NCBI GenBank assembly: GCA_963761655.1
Contig: CAVXHI010000002.1
Location: 434,001-498,000 of the forward strand
DNA length: 64,000 nt
Reading direction: 5' to 3'
Origin: RYN-122 sp963761655
GTDB lineage: Bacteria; Actinomycetota; Actinomycetes; Mycobacteriales; SCTD01
The translations under genes were made by a program, and so were the position numbers. The notes beneath the pieces were generated by a model, which did no database searches, was not told where the DNA came from, and was given only the letters and a program-made list of their open reading frames with translations. The number at the start of each line of letters is the position of its first letter. Position 1 is the stretch's first letter. Shown here piece after piece: positions 27,882-36,595 of this stretch.

Positions 27882-29078
27882 GTGCGGCGACGCGTCACGT
27901 CTGCGCCCCTGCTCGTCGGGACGGCGCTCGCGCTGACCTTCGGCACGGCGTCGGCCACGGCCCTGCACGGCCTGCCCGGACCCGAGCCGGTCGCCGCACC
28001 GGCCGCGCTGCAGGTGCCCCTCGCGGTGACCCCGGTCCTGCCGGAGCCCCTGCCGGAGCCCCTCCCGGCGTCCCTGCCGGAGGTGCCGACGCGCCCGGCC
28101 GCGTCCCCGGCGCCCGCCCGGCCGGCCGCGCCGGTCCGTCCGCTGCGCGCCCTGCAGGTGCCCGACCTGCTCGTCGAGGTCCCGGGCGGCCTGACCTCGG
28201 CCCAGCTCGCCGCCCTCGACGACGTCCCCGGCGTGACCGCGCTCACCGCCCTCGACACCGGCACCGTCACCCTGCCCTCCGGGGGCACCGGCCGGGTCGC
28301 CGGCGTCGACCCGTCGGCGTTCCGGGCCTTCACCCCGTCCGAGACGGCGTCGTCGGACCTGCTGTGGCAGTCGGTCGCCCGCGGGGAGCTCGCGTCCTCC
28401 TACGACCTGCAGCGCCGCACCGGCCTCGAGCTGGGCAAGGACGTCCGTCTCGCCGGCCCGACGCCGCTGGCCGGTCGGGTCGGGGCCGTCGCCGCCTTCG
28501 CGGTCCCGCGGGTCGACCTCGTCGTCAGCCGCGAGGTCGCCCAGCGCCTCGGGGCCCGCCGCTCCGGCGCGGTCCTGCTGGCCGCCCCCTCCCGCTCGGT
28601 GTCGCGGCTGCGCCGCGCCGTCCAGGCTGTCGCCGGGTCCGCCGCCGACGTCACCGTGCTCCGCCCCGAGCGCGCCCCCGCCGCCGCCGCCACACCCGGC
28701 CGGCCGAGGACCTACCTCGACCTCTACAAGCAGTCGGCGACGTCCTGCCGGGGCCTGTCCTGGACCGTCCTGGCCGCCATCGGTCAGGTCGAGAGCGGGC
28801 ACGGCCGCAACAACGGCCCCTCCAGCGCGGGCGCCCTCGGCCCCATGCAGTTCCTGCCGTCGACCTGGGCCTCCTACGGCGTCGACGGCGACCGCGACGG
28901 CGACGCCGACATCAACGACCCGTTCGACGCCGTGCCCGCCGCTGCCCTGTACCTGTGCCGCTACGGCGCCGGCCGCGACGCGCAGGGCCTCTACGACGGG
29001 ATCTTCGCCTACAACCACGCGGACTGGTACGTCCGCAAGGTCCTGGCCCTTGCCGAGGCGTACCGGGCCCGCGGCTAG
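27882..29078 (+). CDS. Secreted lytic transglycosylase (MltB-like)
   Basis: A 398-residue exported peptidoglycan enzyme. The N-terminus is a signal peptide or anchor (RRRVTSAPLLVGTALALTFG), then a Pro/Ala-rich spacer to about residue 85. The middle (90-270) is a beta/alpha region of unknown role. The C-terminal domain (280-398) carries WTVLAAIGQVESGHGRNN with the catalytic Glu, GALGPMQFLPSTW, and DGDADINDPFDAVPAAALYLC, typical of MltB-type transglycosylases that cleave the glycan strand to a 1,6-anhydro product. GTG at 27882 follows GGAGG. Confidence 0.9.
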   Translation: MRRRVTSAPLLVGTALALTFGTASATALHGLPGPEPVAAPAALQVPLAVTPVLPEPLPEPLPASLPEVPTRPAASPAPARPAAPVRPLRALQVPDLLVEVPGGLTSAQLAALDDVPGVTALTALDTGTVTLPSGGTGRVAGVDPSAFRAFTPSETASSDLLWQSVARGELASSYDLQRRTGLELGKDVRLAGPTPLAGRVGAVAAFAVPRVDLVVSREVAQRLGARRSGAVLLAAPSRSVSRLRRAVQAVAGSAADVTVLRPERAPAAAATPGRPRTYLDLYKQSATSCRGLSWTVLAAIGQVESGHGRNNGPSSAGALGPMQFLPSTWASYGVDGDRDGDADINDPFDAVPAAALYLCRYGAGRDAQGLYDGIFAYNHADWYVRKVLALAEAYRARG

Positions 29079-30007
29079 CCCCCGACCGCCCTCGCCAGCG
29101 AGCCGCCCCGGGCCAGCCGCTCCCGCACGCTGGCAGCCACGGTCGAGACGACGTCGCGGGCGCGGGCGCCGGCCATCGGGTTGGTGCCCATGACGGCGAG
29201 GTCGCGGGCGGTCGGCTGCACGACGACGACCTGCGTGCCGGCCCGGCGCAGCCGCCGGACCTCCGCGGCCAGGTAGCGGGCGACGGCGAGCCGCAGGGGC
29301 AGGTCGGCAGGGCGACCCGCACCCCGGGCGAGGGTCATGGGAGACAGCACCAGGACGAGGTCGAGCAGGTCCGGGAGCAGGACGTCGGCGTTGGTGGGGG
29401 AGTGCACGCCGCCGTCGACGTAGCGGTCCGCCCCGACCTGCACGGGAGCGAAGTAGGCGGGGATGGCGCAGGACGCCGCGACCGCGGAGCCGACGTCGAC
29501 CGGGGGCGCGCCGGGGGTGCCGAAGACGACCCGGCGGGCGTCCCGGGCGCGGACCGCGCAGACCCGGAGGTCGCGGGAGGGCCAGGCGTCCCCGAACACC
29601 TCGCGCAGGGGGCGGCTGATGCCCTCGGTGCTCTGCCGGCCGGCGGGCAGCAGCCCGGCGGCGAGCGACCCGGGCCGGACCCCGCGACGCCCCGCCTGCA
29701 GCAGGGCGCGCGGCGCGAGCGGACCGGTGCCCTGCGGGGTCGGCGGGCGGACCGACGTCGAGGCCTTCCGGGCGGCCCGCAGCCGGGCGCCCTCGGGCGA
29801 GAGCGGCTCCCCGAGCACCTGGGCGCGCAGGTCGGCGGCGGACAGGCCGAGCGCGAGACCGGCCGCCACCAGCGAGCCGGCCGACGTCCCGACCAGGACC
29901 TCCGCCTGCCGGCCGTCGAGGCCCTGCTCGGCCAGCGCGGTCAGCACCCCGAGGTGGAACGCCTGCCCGGTGAGCCCCCCGGCGCCCAGCACCAGTCCGG
30001 TGGTCAC
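29075..30007 (-). CDS. Patatin-like phospholipase family protein
   Basis: A 310-residue patatin. The oxyanion loop is GAGGLTGQAFHLG (residues 8-20), the nucleophile Ser42 is in GTSAG, and the catalytic Asp198 is in VDGGVHSPTN, completing the Ser-Asp dyad. It would hydrolyse acyl esters of phospholipids or other lipids; no signal peptide is seen. GTG at 30007 overlaps the stop of the upstream oxidoreductase. It is the last gene of a three-gene overlapping operon and its 3' end overlaps the transglycosylase by 4 nt. Confidence 0.9.
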   Translation of the reverse strand: MTTGLVLGAGGLTGQAFHLGVLTALAEQGLDGRQAEVLVGTSAGSLVAAGLALGLSAADLRAQVLGEPLSPEGARLRAARKASTSVRPPTPQGTGPLAPRALLQAGRRGVRPGSLAAGLLPAGRQSTEGISRPLREVFGDAWPSRDLRVCAVRARDARRVVFGTPGAPPVDVGSAVAASCAIPAYFAPVQVGADRYVDGGVHSPTNADVLLPDLLDLVLVLSPMTLARGAGRPADLPLRLAVARYLAAEVRRLRRAGTQVVVVQPTARDLAVMGTNPMAGARARDVVSTVAASVRERLARGGSLARAVGG

Positions 30008-30969
30008 GGCCGCAGCACGACCTTCCCGACCGTCCCCCGGGAGGCGAGCCGGGTCAGGGCCTCGGGCGCCTGGTCGAGCGGCAGCTCGGCGCCGACGAGG
30101 GGGTCGACCAGCCCGTCCTGCCACAGCCGCACGAGGGCGTCGTGCGTCTGCGCGAACAGCTGCGGCTCGTACGTCCGGTACAGCCCCCAGTGCAGCCCGA
30201 CCACGCTGTAGTTCTTGACCAGGGCGTGGTTGGTGGGGGCGTCCGCGATCCGGCCGCCGGCGAAGCCGACCACCACGATCCGCCCCTCGAAGGCGACGCA
30301 CTTGCGGCTCCGGTCGAAGGTGTCGCCGCCGACCGCGTCGTAGACGACGTCGGCGCCCCGGCCGGCCGTCACGTCCTTCACCACCGCCACGAAGTCGTCC
30401 GCGAGGTAGTCGACGACGACGTCGGCCCCGAGGTCGCGGCACACCTGGACCTTCTCCGGCCCCCCGGCCGTCGCGATGACCCGTGCTCCGGCGGCCCGCC
30501 CGAGCTGGATCGCCGCGCTGCCGACGCCACCGGCCCCGGCGTGCACGAGCAGGGTCTCGCCCTCGCGCAGCTGCGCCCGCCGGTGCAGCCCGACGTGGCC
30601 CGTCTGGTAGGTGATGAACAGGCTCGCGGCCTTCGCGTCCGGCATCCCCTCGGGGACGGGGTAGGCGCCGGTGCTCGCCATGAGGGCCTGCTCGGCGAGG
30701 CCGCCGTGGGGCATCGGCGTCGCCCCGAGGACCCGCTCGCCGGCGCGCGGCCCGTCCAGGACGGTGGCGCAGACCTCCTGCCCCGGCGTGAACGGCAGGG
30801 GCGGCTTCTCCTGGTACCTGCCCTGGCAGAGCAGGACGTCCGGGAAGTTCAGGGCGACGGCGTCGACCCGGACCCGCAGCTGGTCCGGCCCCGGGACCGG
30901 CTCGGGAGCGTCGACGAGGCGCAGGACGTCCGCCGGGTCGCCCAGCTCGGCCACCTGCCACGCCCTCAC
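30004..30969 (-). CDS. NADPH:quinone oxidoreductase family protein
   Basis: A 321-residue MDR-family reductase with the start WQVAELGDPADVL, GroES-like motifs VDAVALNFPDVLLCQGRYQ and PFTPGQEVCATV, and nucleotide-binding VHAGAGGVGSAAIQLGRAAG. Zinc ligands are missing, consistent with quinone oxidoreductases. It reduces quinones or enoyl substrates with NADPH. GTG start overlaps the DUF1330 stop (GTGA), and its own stop overlaps the patatin start, so all three are translationally coupled. It is a paralogue of the gene at 13700-14722. Confidence 0.9.
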   Translation of the reverse strand: MRAWQVAELGDPADVLRLVDAPEPVPGPDQLRVRVDAVALNFPDVLLCQGRYQEKPPLPFTPGQEVCATVLDGPRAGERVLGATPMPHGGLAEQALMASTGAYPVPEGMPDAKAASLFITYQTGHVGLHRRAQLREGETLLVHAGAGGVGSAAIQLGRAAGARVIATAGGPEKVQVCRDLGADVVVDYLADDFVAVVKDVTAGRGADVVYDAVGGDTFDRSRKCVAFEGRIVVVGFAGGRIADAPTNHALVKNYSVVGLHWGLYRTYEPQLFAQTHDALVRLWQDGLVDPLVGAELPLDQAPEALTRLASRGTVGKVVLRP

Positions 30970-31337
30970 GGGGCGCTCCAGGGCACGGTCGCCTGCAGCA
31001 CGGCCTCGGTGAGCGCACCGGTCCGCAGGTGGCTGCCCTCCTGGTACGCCGGGTCGCGGACCATGTCGGAGAACGCCTGCCGGCTCGGGTACTCGACCAG
31101 CAGGACGGCGTCCCAGTCCTGGCCCTGCTCGGCCACCAGCGGGGTGCTGCCGTCGCCGACGTACAGCACCCGGGCGCCGAAGGGGGCCGACGTCCGCCGG
31201 AAGTGCTCGACGTACTCCAGGTACTGCTCGCGGCCGCCGTCGTCGCGGTAGCGCAGCAGGTTGAGCATGACGACGGGCCCGCCGGGGTCCTCGGCGAGGT
31301 ACCGCTTGAGGTCGGCTCCGCGCGGGTCGATCGCCAC
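30966..31337 (-). CDS. DUF1330-like (dimeric alpha/beta barrel) protein
   Basis: A 123-residue protein with VVMLNLLRYRDDGGREQYLEY near residue 23 and VLLVEYPSRQAFSDMVRDPAYQEGSHLR toward the end (cited in parts: EYPSRQAFSDM). This is the DUF1330/ferredoxin-like dimeric barrel pattern. Function is unknown. It is the first gene of an overlapping operon with quinone oxidoreductase and patatin, and is divergent from the alpha-hydroxy-acid oxidase with 27 bp between starts. GTG start. Confidence 0.85.
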   Translation of the reverse strand: MAIDPRGADLKRYLAEDPGGPVVMLNLLRYRDDGGREQYLEYVEHFRRTSAPFGARVLYVGDGSTPLVAEQGQDWDAVLLVEYPSRQAFSDMVRDPAYQEGSHLRTGALTEAVLQATVPWSAP

Positions 31338-31364
31338 TGGTCCTCCGTGCTGCAGGATGCGCCC

Positions 31365-32507
31365 ATGAGCGCTGCTGACTTCCAGAACGAGGTCTACCTC
31401 AAGGGGCTGTTCGGCGAGCAGCCGACCCTGCCGTTCGGCTGGCGGGAGACCGAGGCCGCCGCCCACGCCGTCATGACGCCCGAGGCCGTCGGCTACGTCG
31501 CGGGCGGCTCCGGCGGCGAGGAGACGATGCGGGCCAACCGCGAGGCCTTCGACCGGTGGCGCCTCGTCCCGCGGATGCTGCGCGGGATCCCCGCCGCCCG
31601 CGACCACACCACCACCGTGCTCGGCACGACGATGCCCGCCCCCGTGCTGCTCGCCCCCGTGGGCGTGCTGTCGATCGTCCACCCCGACGCCGAGCTCGCC
31701 GTCGCCCGGGCGGCCCAGCGGCTCGGGCTCACCATGTGCGTGTCCACCGCCTCCTCCACGCCGATGGAGGAGGTCGCCGCCGTCGGGTCGTCCCGCTGGT
31801 ACCAGCTGTACTGGCCGAACGACCAGGAGCTCGCGGCGTCGTTCGTGCACCGGGCGGAGGCGGCCGGCTTCGAGGCCCTCGTCGTCACGCTCGACACCTG
31901 GCAGCTCGGGTGGCGCCCCCGCGACCTCGACGCCGCCTACCTGCCGTTCCTCCAGAGCATCGGCATCGCCAACTACCTCACCGACCCGGTCTTCCAGCGC
32001 GGCCTGCCCGAGGGCGACGAGGGCGCCGCCGTGCTCAAGTTCGTGGGGCTGTTCAACAACCCGACGCTCACCTGGGACGACCTCGCCTGGCTCCGCTCCC
32101 AGACCTCGCTGCCGATCGTGCTCAAGGGGCTGCAGCACCCCGACGACGTCCGCCGGGCCGCCGACGCCGGTGTGCAGGCGGTCGTGTGCAGCAACCACGG
32201 GGGCCGCCAGGTCGACGGCGCCGTCGGGTCGCTCGACGCCCTGCCCGGGCTGGTCGAGGCGAGCGACCTGCCGGTGCTGTTCGACAGCGGGGTCCGCACC
32301 GGAGCGGACGCCTGCAAGGCGCTCGCCCTCGGCGCGGCTGCCGTGCTGCTGGGGCGGCCGTGGGTGCACGGGCTCGCGCTCGGCGGCGAGGAGGGGGTGC
32401 ACCACGTGCTGAGGAGCTTCCTGGCCGACCTCGACCTGCAGGCGGGCCTGTCCGGGCACGCCAGCGTCTCGGAGCTCGGGCTGGGGTCGCTGGCGCGGGT
32501 GCCCTGA
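31365..32507 (+). CDS. FMN-dependent alpha-hydroxy-acid dehydrogenase / lactate 2-monooxygenase-like
   Basis: A 380-residue TIM-barrel flavoprotein of the glycolate oxidase family. The FMN site includes LLAPVGVLSIVHPDAE and STASSTPMEEVA; the catalytic histidine lies in SNHGGRQVDGA, and FDSGVRTGADACKALALGA binds the FMN phosphate. The architecture resembles lactate 2-monooxygenase of Mycobacterium, which makes acetate and CO2 from L-lactate, but the residues deciding oxidase versus monooxygenase cannot be judged by eye. ATG start 27 bp from the divergent DUF1330 gene, so promoters overlap. Confidence 0.9.
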   Translation: MSAADFQNEVYLKGLFGEQPTLPFGWRETEAAAHAVMTPEAVGYVAGGSGGEETMRANREAFDRWRLVPRMLRGIPAARDHTTTVLGTTMPAPVLLAPVGVLSIVHPDAELAVARAAQRLGLTMCVSTASSTPMEEVAAVGSSRWYQLYWPNDQELAASFVHRAEAAGFEALVVTLDTWQLGWRPRDLDAAYLPFLQSIGIANYLTDPVFQRGLPEGDEGAAVLKFVGLFNNPTLTWDDLAWLRSQTSLPIVLKGLQHPDDVRRAADAGVQAVVCSNHGGRQVDGAVGSLDALPGLVEASDLPVLFDSGVRTGADACKALALGAAAVLLGRPWVHGLALGGEEGVHHVLRSFLADLDLQAGLSGHASVSELGLGSLARVP

Positions 32508-32517
32508 GCCCGCGCCC

Positions 32518-33303
32518 CTACCCCATCCCGGTGGGGATGCCGGTCGGGTCGGCCGGCGCGGCCTTGACGCCCGTGTCGGTCAGCGGCCCCGGGATGCCCC
32601 GGAACCGGTAGACCATCGGCTCGCGGCCTGCCTGCAGCAGGAACGCCTGGCCGGTCTCGCTGCTGTCGAAGGCCTCGAGGACGGCCCGGCCCGCGACGTC
32701 GACCGGGATGATCGGCACGCCGGAGGACGTCAGCACGCTCTTGATGTCCTGGATGATCCCCGTCTCGGCGAAGCCCGGGCAGAACGCGTTGACCCGGATG
32801 CCCTGCGGCGCGTACGCCGGCCCGAGCGCCCGCACCAGCCCGACGACGGCGTGCTTGTTCGCGCCGTACGCCGGGTCGAACGGGGTCGCGGTCAGCCCGG
32901 CCATGGACGCCGTCGCGACGATCGAGCCGCCGCCCCGCCGGCGCAGGACCGGCAGGGCGGCGTGCACGCCGAAGACGACGCCGTCGAGGTTGATGCCCAT
33001 CGCCCGCCGGTACTTGAGCAGGTCGAAGTCCTCGTCCAGCCCGCAGCCGGTGGAGATCCCGGCGTTGAGGAAGAACAGGTCGAGCCCGCCGAGCAGCTCC
33101 TCCGCGCGGGCGGTCGTGGCCTGGACCTCGTCGAGGTCCGACACGTCCCCGTGCAGGTAGTCGGCGCCGATCTCGCCGGCGACCGCCTCCCCGCGCTCGT
33201 CGTCGACGTCGACCAGCACCACGCGGTCGCCGCGCCGGACGAGCTGGCGGGCGACCTCCGCGCCGAAGCCGGAGGCCCCACCGGTGATGAGGGCGTTGGC
33301 CAC
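32518..33303 (-). CDS. SDR family oxidoreductase in an acyl-CoA dehydrogenase operon
   Basis: A 261-residue short-chain dehydrogenase. The cofactor site is ITGGASGFGAEVA, the motif NAG and catalytic AYGANKHA (Tyr-Lys) follow, and FCPGFAETGI closes the substrate pocket. An Asp in VLVDVDDERG favours NAD over NADP. It sits 5 nt downstream of an acyl-CoA dehydrogenase and 18 nt after it a second one, so it likely acts on a hydroxyacyl-CoA or a steroid-like intermediate in the same pathway (inference). GTG start. Confidence 0.9.
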   Translation of the reverse strand: MANALITGGASGFGAEVARQLVRRGDRVVLVDVDDERGEAVAGEIGADYLHGDVSDLDEVQATTARAEELLGGLDLFFLNAGISTGCGLDEDFDLLKYRRAMGINLDGVVFGVHAALPVLRRRGGGSIVATASMAGLTATPFDPAYGANKHAVVGLVRALGPAYAPQGIRVNAFCPGFAETGIIQDIKSVLTSSGVPIIPVDVAGRAVLEAFDSSETGQAFLLQAGREPMVYRFRGIPGPLTDTGVKAAPADPTGIPTGMG

Positions 33304-33308
33304 GAGGC

Positions 33309-34466
33309 CTAGACCGCCGCGCCGGCCGACACGCCCGTGCCCTGGGTCGTCGCCGTGCCGCCGGGCTCGCTGGCCAGCGAGTGGCCCGTGGCGCCGTCGA
33401 TGAGGACCTTGGCGATCCGCTCGCGGTGCTGGGCGGCGTCGCCGTACACGTACTCCTCGCGCTTGGCGCGCTTGAAGTAGAAGTGCGCGTCGTGCTCCCA
33501 CGTGTACCCGATGCCGCCGTGGTACTGGATCATGTCGCTGGTCGCCTTGCGGGCGACGTCGCTGGCCTTCGACTTCGCGATCGACACAGCGACGGCGGCG
33601 TCCGGGCGGTCGGTGTCGACGGCGTACGCGGCGTACAGGCAGGCGTGCTCGGCCATCGTCACGGCGACGTGGAGGTCGGCCAGCGTGTGCTTGATCGCCT
33701 GGAACGAGCCGACCGGCTTGCCGAACTGCACGCGGTCCTTGTCGTACTGGACGGTGTCGGTGAGCGCCTTGCGGGCGATCCCGACGAGGTCGTTCGCGAC
33801 GAGGACGGCGGCCCGGTCGAGCAGCTGCTGGTGGACCTCGGGGGTCGCGCCCTCGAGCTTCTCCCCGGCCGCGCCCGAGAGCGTGACGTTGGTGAGGCGG
33901 GTGGTGCGGTCGAGCGCCTCGAGCGGGGTGGCCTCGAAGCCCTCCACCAGGTAGAGCCCGTCGGAGGCCGCGACGACGAGGACGTCGGCGAGGGCCCCGT
34001 ACTCGACCAGCTCGGCGGTACCGGTGAGGCGACCCTCGACGGCCTCGACACCGACCGAGCCGGGGACGGGGGAGGTGCCGGGCTTGAGCAGGGCGACGGC
34101 GCCGGTGGCCTCGCCGGCGGCGAGCCGGGGCAGCCAGGAGGCCTTCTGCGCGTCCGAGCCGCCGAGCCGGACCGCCTCGGCGACCAGGACGGTGCCGAGC
34201 CACGGGCCGGGGACGGTGCCGGCACCGAAGGCGCGCGCGACGACGGCCGCCTCCATGAGGCCGGCCCCGAAGCCGTCGTTCTCCTCGGGGACCATGAGGC
34301 CCAGCCAGCCCTGCTCGGCCATGGCCTGCCAGAGCTTCGGCGGGTTGGCGTCGCCGTCGGGGTCGTCGTAGACCGCGCGGACCTCGGCCTGCCCGAACCG
34401 GTCGGCGAGATAGGAGCGGACGGCGTCCTGGAGGGCGCGCTGCTCGTCAGTGAGTCCGAAGTGCAT
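33309..34466 (-). CDS. Acyl-CoA dehydrogenase (beta-type member of a pair)
   Basis: A 385-residue acyl-CoA dehydrogenase-fold protein starting MHFGLTDEQRALQDAVRS. The C-terminal helices VQYDKDRVQFGKPVGSFQAI and MIQYHGGIGYTWEHDAH are standard; the central FAD-facing segment is divergent and short. In actinobacteria such proteins often form alpha2-beta2 complexes with an adjacent partner, as for cholesterol side-chain FadE pairs. The immediate upstream gene (34484-35671) is the likely partner, 17 nt away. The reaction would be alpha,beta-dehydrogenation of an acyl-CoA. Confidence 0.92.
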   Translation of the reverse strand: MHFGLTDEQRALQDAVRSYLADRFGQAEVRAVYDDPDGDANPPKLWQAMAEQGWLGLMVPEENDGFGAGLMEAAVVARAFGAGTVPGPWLGTVLVAEAVRLGGSDAQKASWLPRLAAGEATGAVALLKPGTSPVPGSVGVEAVEGRLTGTAELVEYGALADVLVVAASDGLYLVEGFEATPLEALDRTTRLTNVTLSGAAGEKLEGATPEVHQQLLDRAAVLVANDLVGIARKALTDTVQYDKDRVQFGKPVGSFQAIKHTLADLHVAVTMAEHACLYAAYAVDTDRPDAAVAVSIAKSKASDVARKATSDMIQYHGGIGYTWEHDAHFYFKRAKREEYVYGDAAQHRERIAKVLIDGATGHSLASEPGGTATTQGTGVSAGAAV

Positions 34467-34483
34467 GTCTGTGCGACCTGTCT

Positions 34484-35671
34484 CTAGCGGGGGAGGCCGA
34501 GCACGCGCTCGGCGACGACGGTGCGCTGGACCTCGTTGGAGCCGCCCCAGATGGTGCAGGAGCGGGACCACAGGGCCATCGTGGTGAGCTCGGAGCGCGA
34601 GCTGCCGAGGGCGCCGACCGGCACCTGGAAGCCCTGCCCGACGACGTCGCTGTAGACGTCGGACAGGTCGCGGAACGTCTGCGCCCACATCAGCTTGGTC
34701 ATGGAGGCCTCGAAGCCGAGGTCCTTGCCGGCGGTCGTCTGGGTGAGGACGTGCCAGGAGTGGTACTTCAGGCACTCCAGCTCGACCAGGCTGCGGGCCA
34801 TCTCCTGGCGGAGCACGGCGTCCTGCGCAGCCGGCTTGCCGTCGCGCTCGGTGCGGCCGGCGGTGGCGGCGACCTCGTCCCACATGCCACGGAACTCGGT
34901 GTACTGCGAGAGCGCCGAGGAGCCGCGCTCGAAGCTCAGCAGCAGCATGGCGGTGGCCCAGCCGTTGCCCTCGCCGCCGAGGATGTCGGTGACCGGGCAG
35001 GTGGCGTCGGTGTAGAAGACCTCGCCGAACTCGCTCGAGCCGGTCATCTGCTTGAGCGGCCGGGCCTCGATGCCGGGCTGGTCCATGTCGACCAGCAGCA
35101 TCGAGATGCCCTGGTGCTTCTTCTCGCCGGTGCCCGTGCGGGCCAGGGTGAAGATCTTGTCGCCGTGCATGGCGTTGGTCGTCCAGATCTTCTGGCCGTT
35201 GAGGACGTACTCCTCGCCCTGCTTCTCGGCCTTCATCTGCAGCGCGGCGAGGTCGGAACCGGCGCCGGGCTCGGAGAAGCCCTGGCACCAGATGACCTCG
35301 TTGTGCAGCAGCGGCTTGATGATCTCGCGCTTCTGCTCGTCGGTGCCGAGCACCATGACGGTCGGGCCGAGGAACGCGAGGCCCAGCGGGTTGACGGTCT
35401 GCGGCGCGTTGGCCTTGACCATCTCCTCGTCGTAGATGGCCTTCATGGCGGGGGTGCCGCCGCGGCCGCCGTACTCCTCGGGCCACACGATGCCGGCGAA
35501 CCCGGCCTGCGCCTTCTTCGCCTCCCAGTCGCGACGGACCTGGAACGACTCGTCCTCGGACTTGTCCGCCCAGAAGGACGGCTGCCGCATCTCGGTGGGG
35601 AGGTTGGTGTCCAGCCACGAGGTCAGCTCGCGGCGGAAGTCCTCGTCGGAGGGGCTGAAGGTCAGGTCCAC
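34484..35671 (-). CDS. Acyl-CoA dehydrogenase (alpha-type member of a pair)
   Basis: A 395-residue acyl-CoA dehydrogenase. FAD and CoA motifs are clear: WCQGFSEPGAGSDLAALQ, YVLNGQKIWTTNA and the C-terminal WGGSNEVQRTVVAERVLG. It is longer in the first half than the downstream paralogue and probably carries the main FAD site of a heteromeric enzyme. GTG at 35671 (VDLTFSPSDED) has GGAG 8 nt upstream and is preferred over GTG 35692, which lacks a ribosome site. It heads a three-gene operon with a second acyl-CoA dehydrogenase and an SDR. Confidence 0.92.
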   Translation of the reverse strand: MDLTFSPSDEDFRRELTSWLDTNLPTEMRQPSFWADKSEDESFQVRRDWEAKKAQAGFAGIVWPEEYGGRGGTPAMKAIYDEEMVKANAPQTVNPLGLAFLGPTVMVLGTDEQKREIIKPLLHNEVIWCQGFSEPGAGSDLAALQMKAEKQGEEYVLNGQKIWTTNAMHGDKIFTLARTGTGEKKHQGISMLLVDMDQPGIEARPLKQMTGSSEFGEVFYTDATCPVTDILGGEGNGWATAMLLLSFERGSSALSQYTEFRGMWDEVAATAGRTERDGKPAAQDAVLRQEMARSLVELECLKYHSWHVLTQTTAGKDLGFEASMTKLMWAQTFRDLSDVYSDVVGQGFQVPVGALGSSRSELTTMALWSRSCTIWGGSNEVQRTVVAERVLGLPR

Positions 35672-35767
35672 GCGCAGGGCTCCAGAGGTCACAGAAGGCG
35701 GGTTCCGAACGCCGTTCTACTGCATGGCGTGCGACCCCCGCCACAGCGGGTCGGCAGACTCGTGCCC

Positions 35768-36595
35768 ATGACGTCCCCGCGCACGCCTGCCGACCCGCCC
35801 GCCCTGCTCGAGCTGGCCGTCCGCCTGGCGCGGGAGGCGGGGAGCCTGGCACTGCGCATGCGCGAGGGCATCGCGGGCTCGCCCGACGAGACAGCCACGA
35901 AGTCCAGTCCCACCGACGTCGTGACGGCCGCCGACCGCGCCGTCGAGCGGCTGCTGGTCGACGGCATCACCCGCGAGCGCCCCGACGACGGCCTGCTCGG
36001 CGAGGAGGGCGCCGAGCGCCAGGGCACGAGCGGCTTGCGCTGGGTGGTCGACCCGATCGACGGCACCGTCAACTACCTCTACGGGCTGCCGCAGTGGGCG
36101 GTGTCGATCGGGGTGGAGGACGCCGAGGGCACGGTGGTCGGGGCCGTCTTCGACCCGGCGAAGGACGAGCTCTTCTCTGCGCAGCGCGGTCACGGGGCGT
36201 ACCTGGGGGACCGCCGCCTGCAGGTCACCGGGGTCACCGACCTCGGCCAGGCCCTCGTCGCCACGGGCTTCGGCTACGACGCCCGGCGCCGGGCGGCCCA
36301 GGCCAGGGTGCTGCCGGACCTGCTGCCGCGCGTGCGCGACCTGCGCCGGGTGGGCGCCGGGGCGCTGGACCTCTGCGCGGTCGCCTGCGGCCGCGTCGAC
36401 GCCTACTACGAGCAGGGGCTCTCCCCGTGGGACCTGTCGGCCGGCGGGCTGGTCGCCCGCGAGGCCGGCGCCCGGGTGGAAGGTCTGCGCGGCCGGCCGG
36501 CCGGCTTCCCGATGGTGCTCGCGGCCGGCCCGGGGGTGTTCGGCGCCCTGCACGACCTGCTGGTCGGGCACGACGCCGACGCCGCCCCCTTCTAG
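35768..36595 (+). CDS. Inositol monophosphatase family protein
   Basis: A 275-residue Mg-dependent phosphatase of the IMPase/SuhB family. The metal-binding motifs are LLGEEGAE (Glu), DPIDGTVNYLYG (Asp-Pro-x-Asp) and the C-terminal SPWDLSAGGLVAREAGA (Trp-Asp). This would dephosphorylate inositol-1-phosphate or related sugar phosphates such as histidinol phosphate; the exact substrate is not decidable. ATG start. It is divergent from the acyl-CoA dehydrogenase operon and overlaps the end of the amine oxidase by 4 nt. Confidence 0.93.
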   Translation: MTSPRTPADPPALLELAVRLAREAGSLALRMREGIAGSPDETATKSSPTDVVTAADRAVERLLVDGITRERPDDGLLGEEGAERQGTSGLRWVVDPIDGTVNYLYGLPQWAVSIGVEDAEGTVVGAVFDPAKDELFSAQRGHGAYLGDRRLQVTGVTDLGQALVATGFGYDARRRAAQARVLPDLLPRVRDLRRVGAGALDLCAVACGRVDAYYEQGLSPWDLSAGGLVAREAGARVEGLRGRPAGFPMVLAAGPGVFGALHDLLVGHDADAAPF

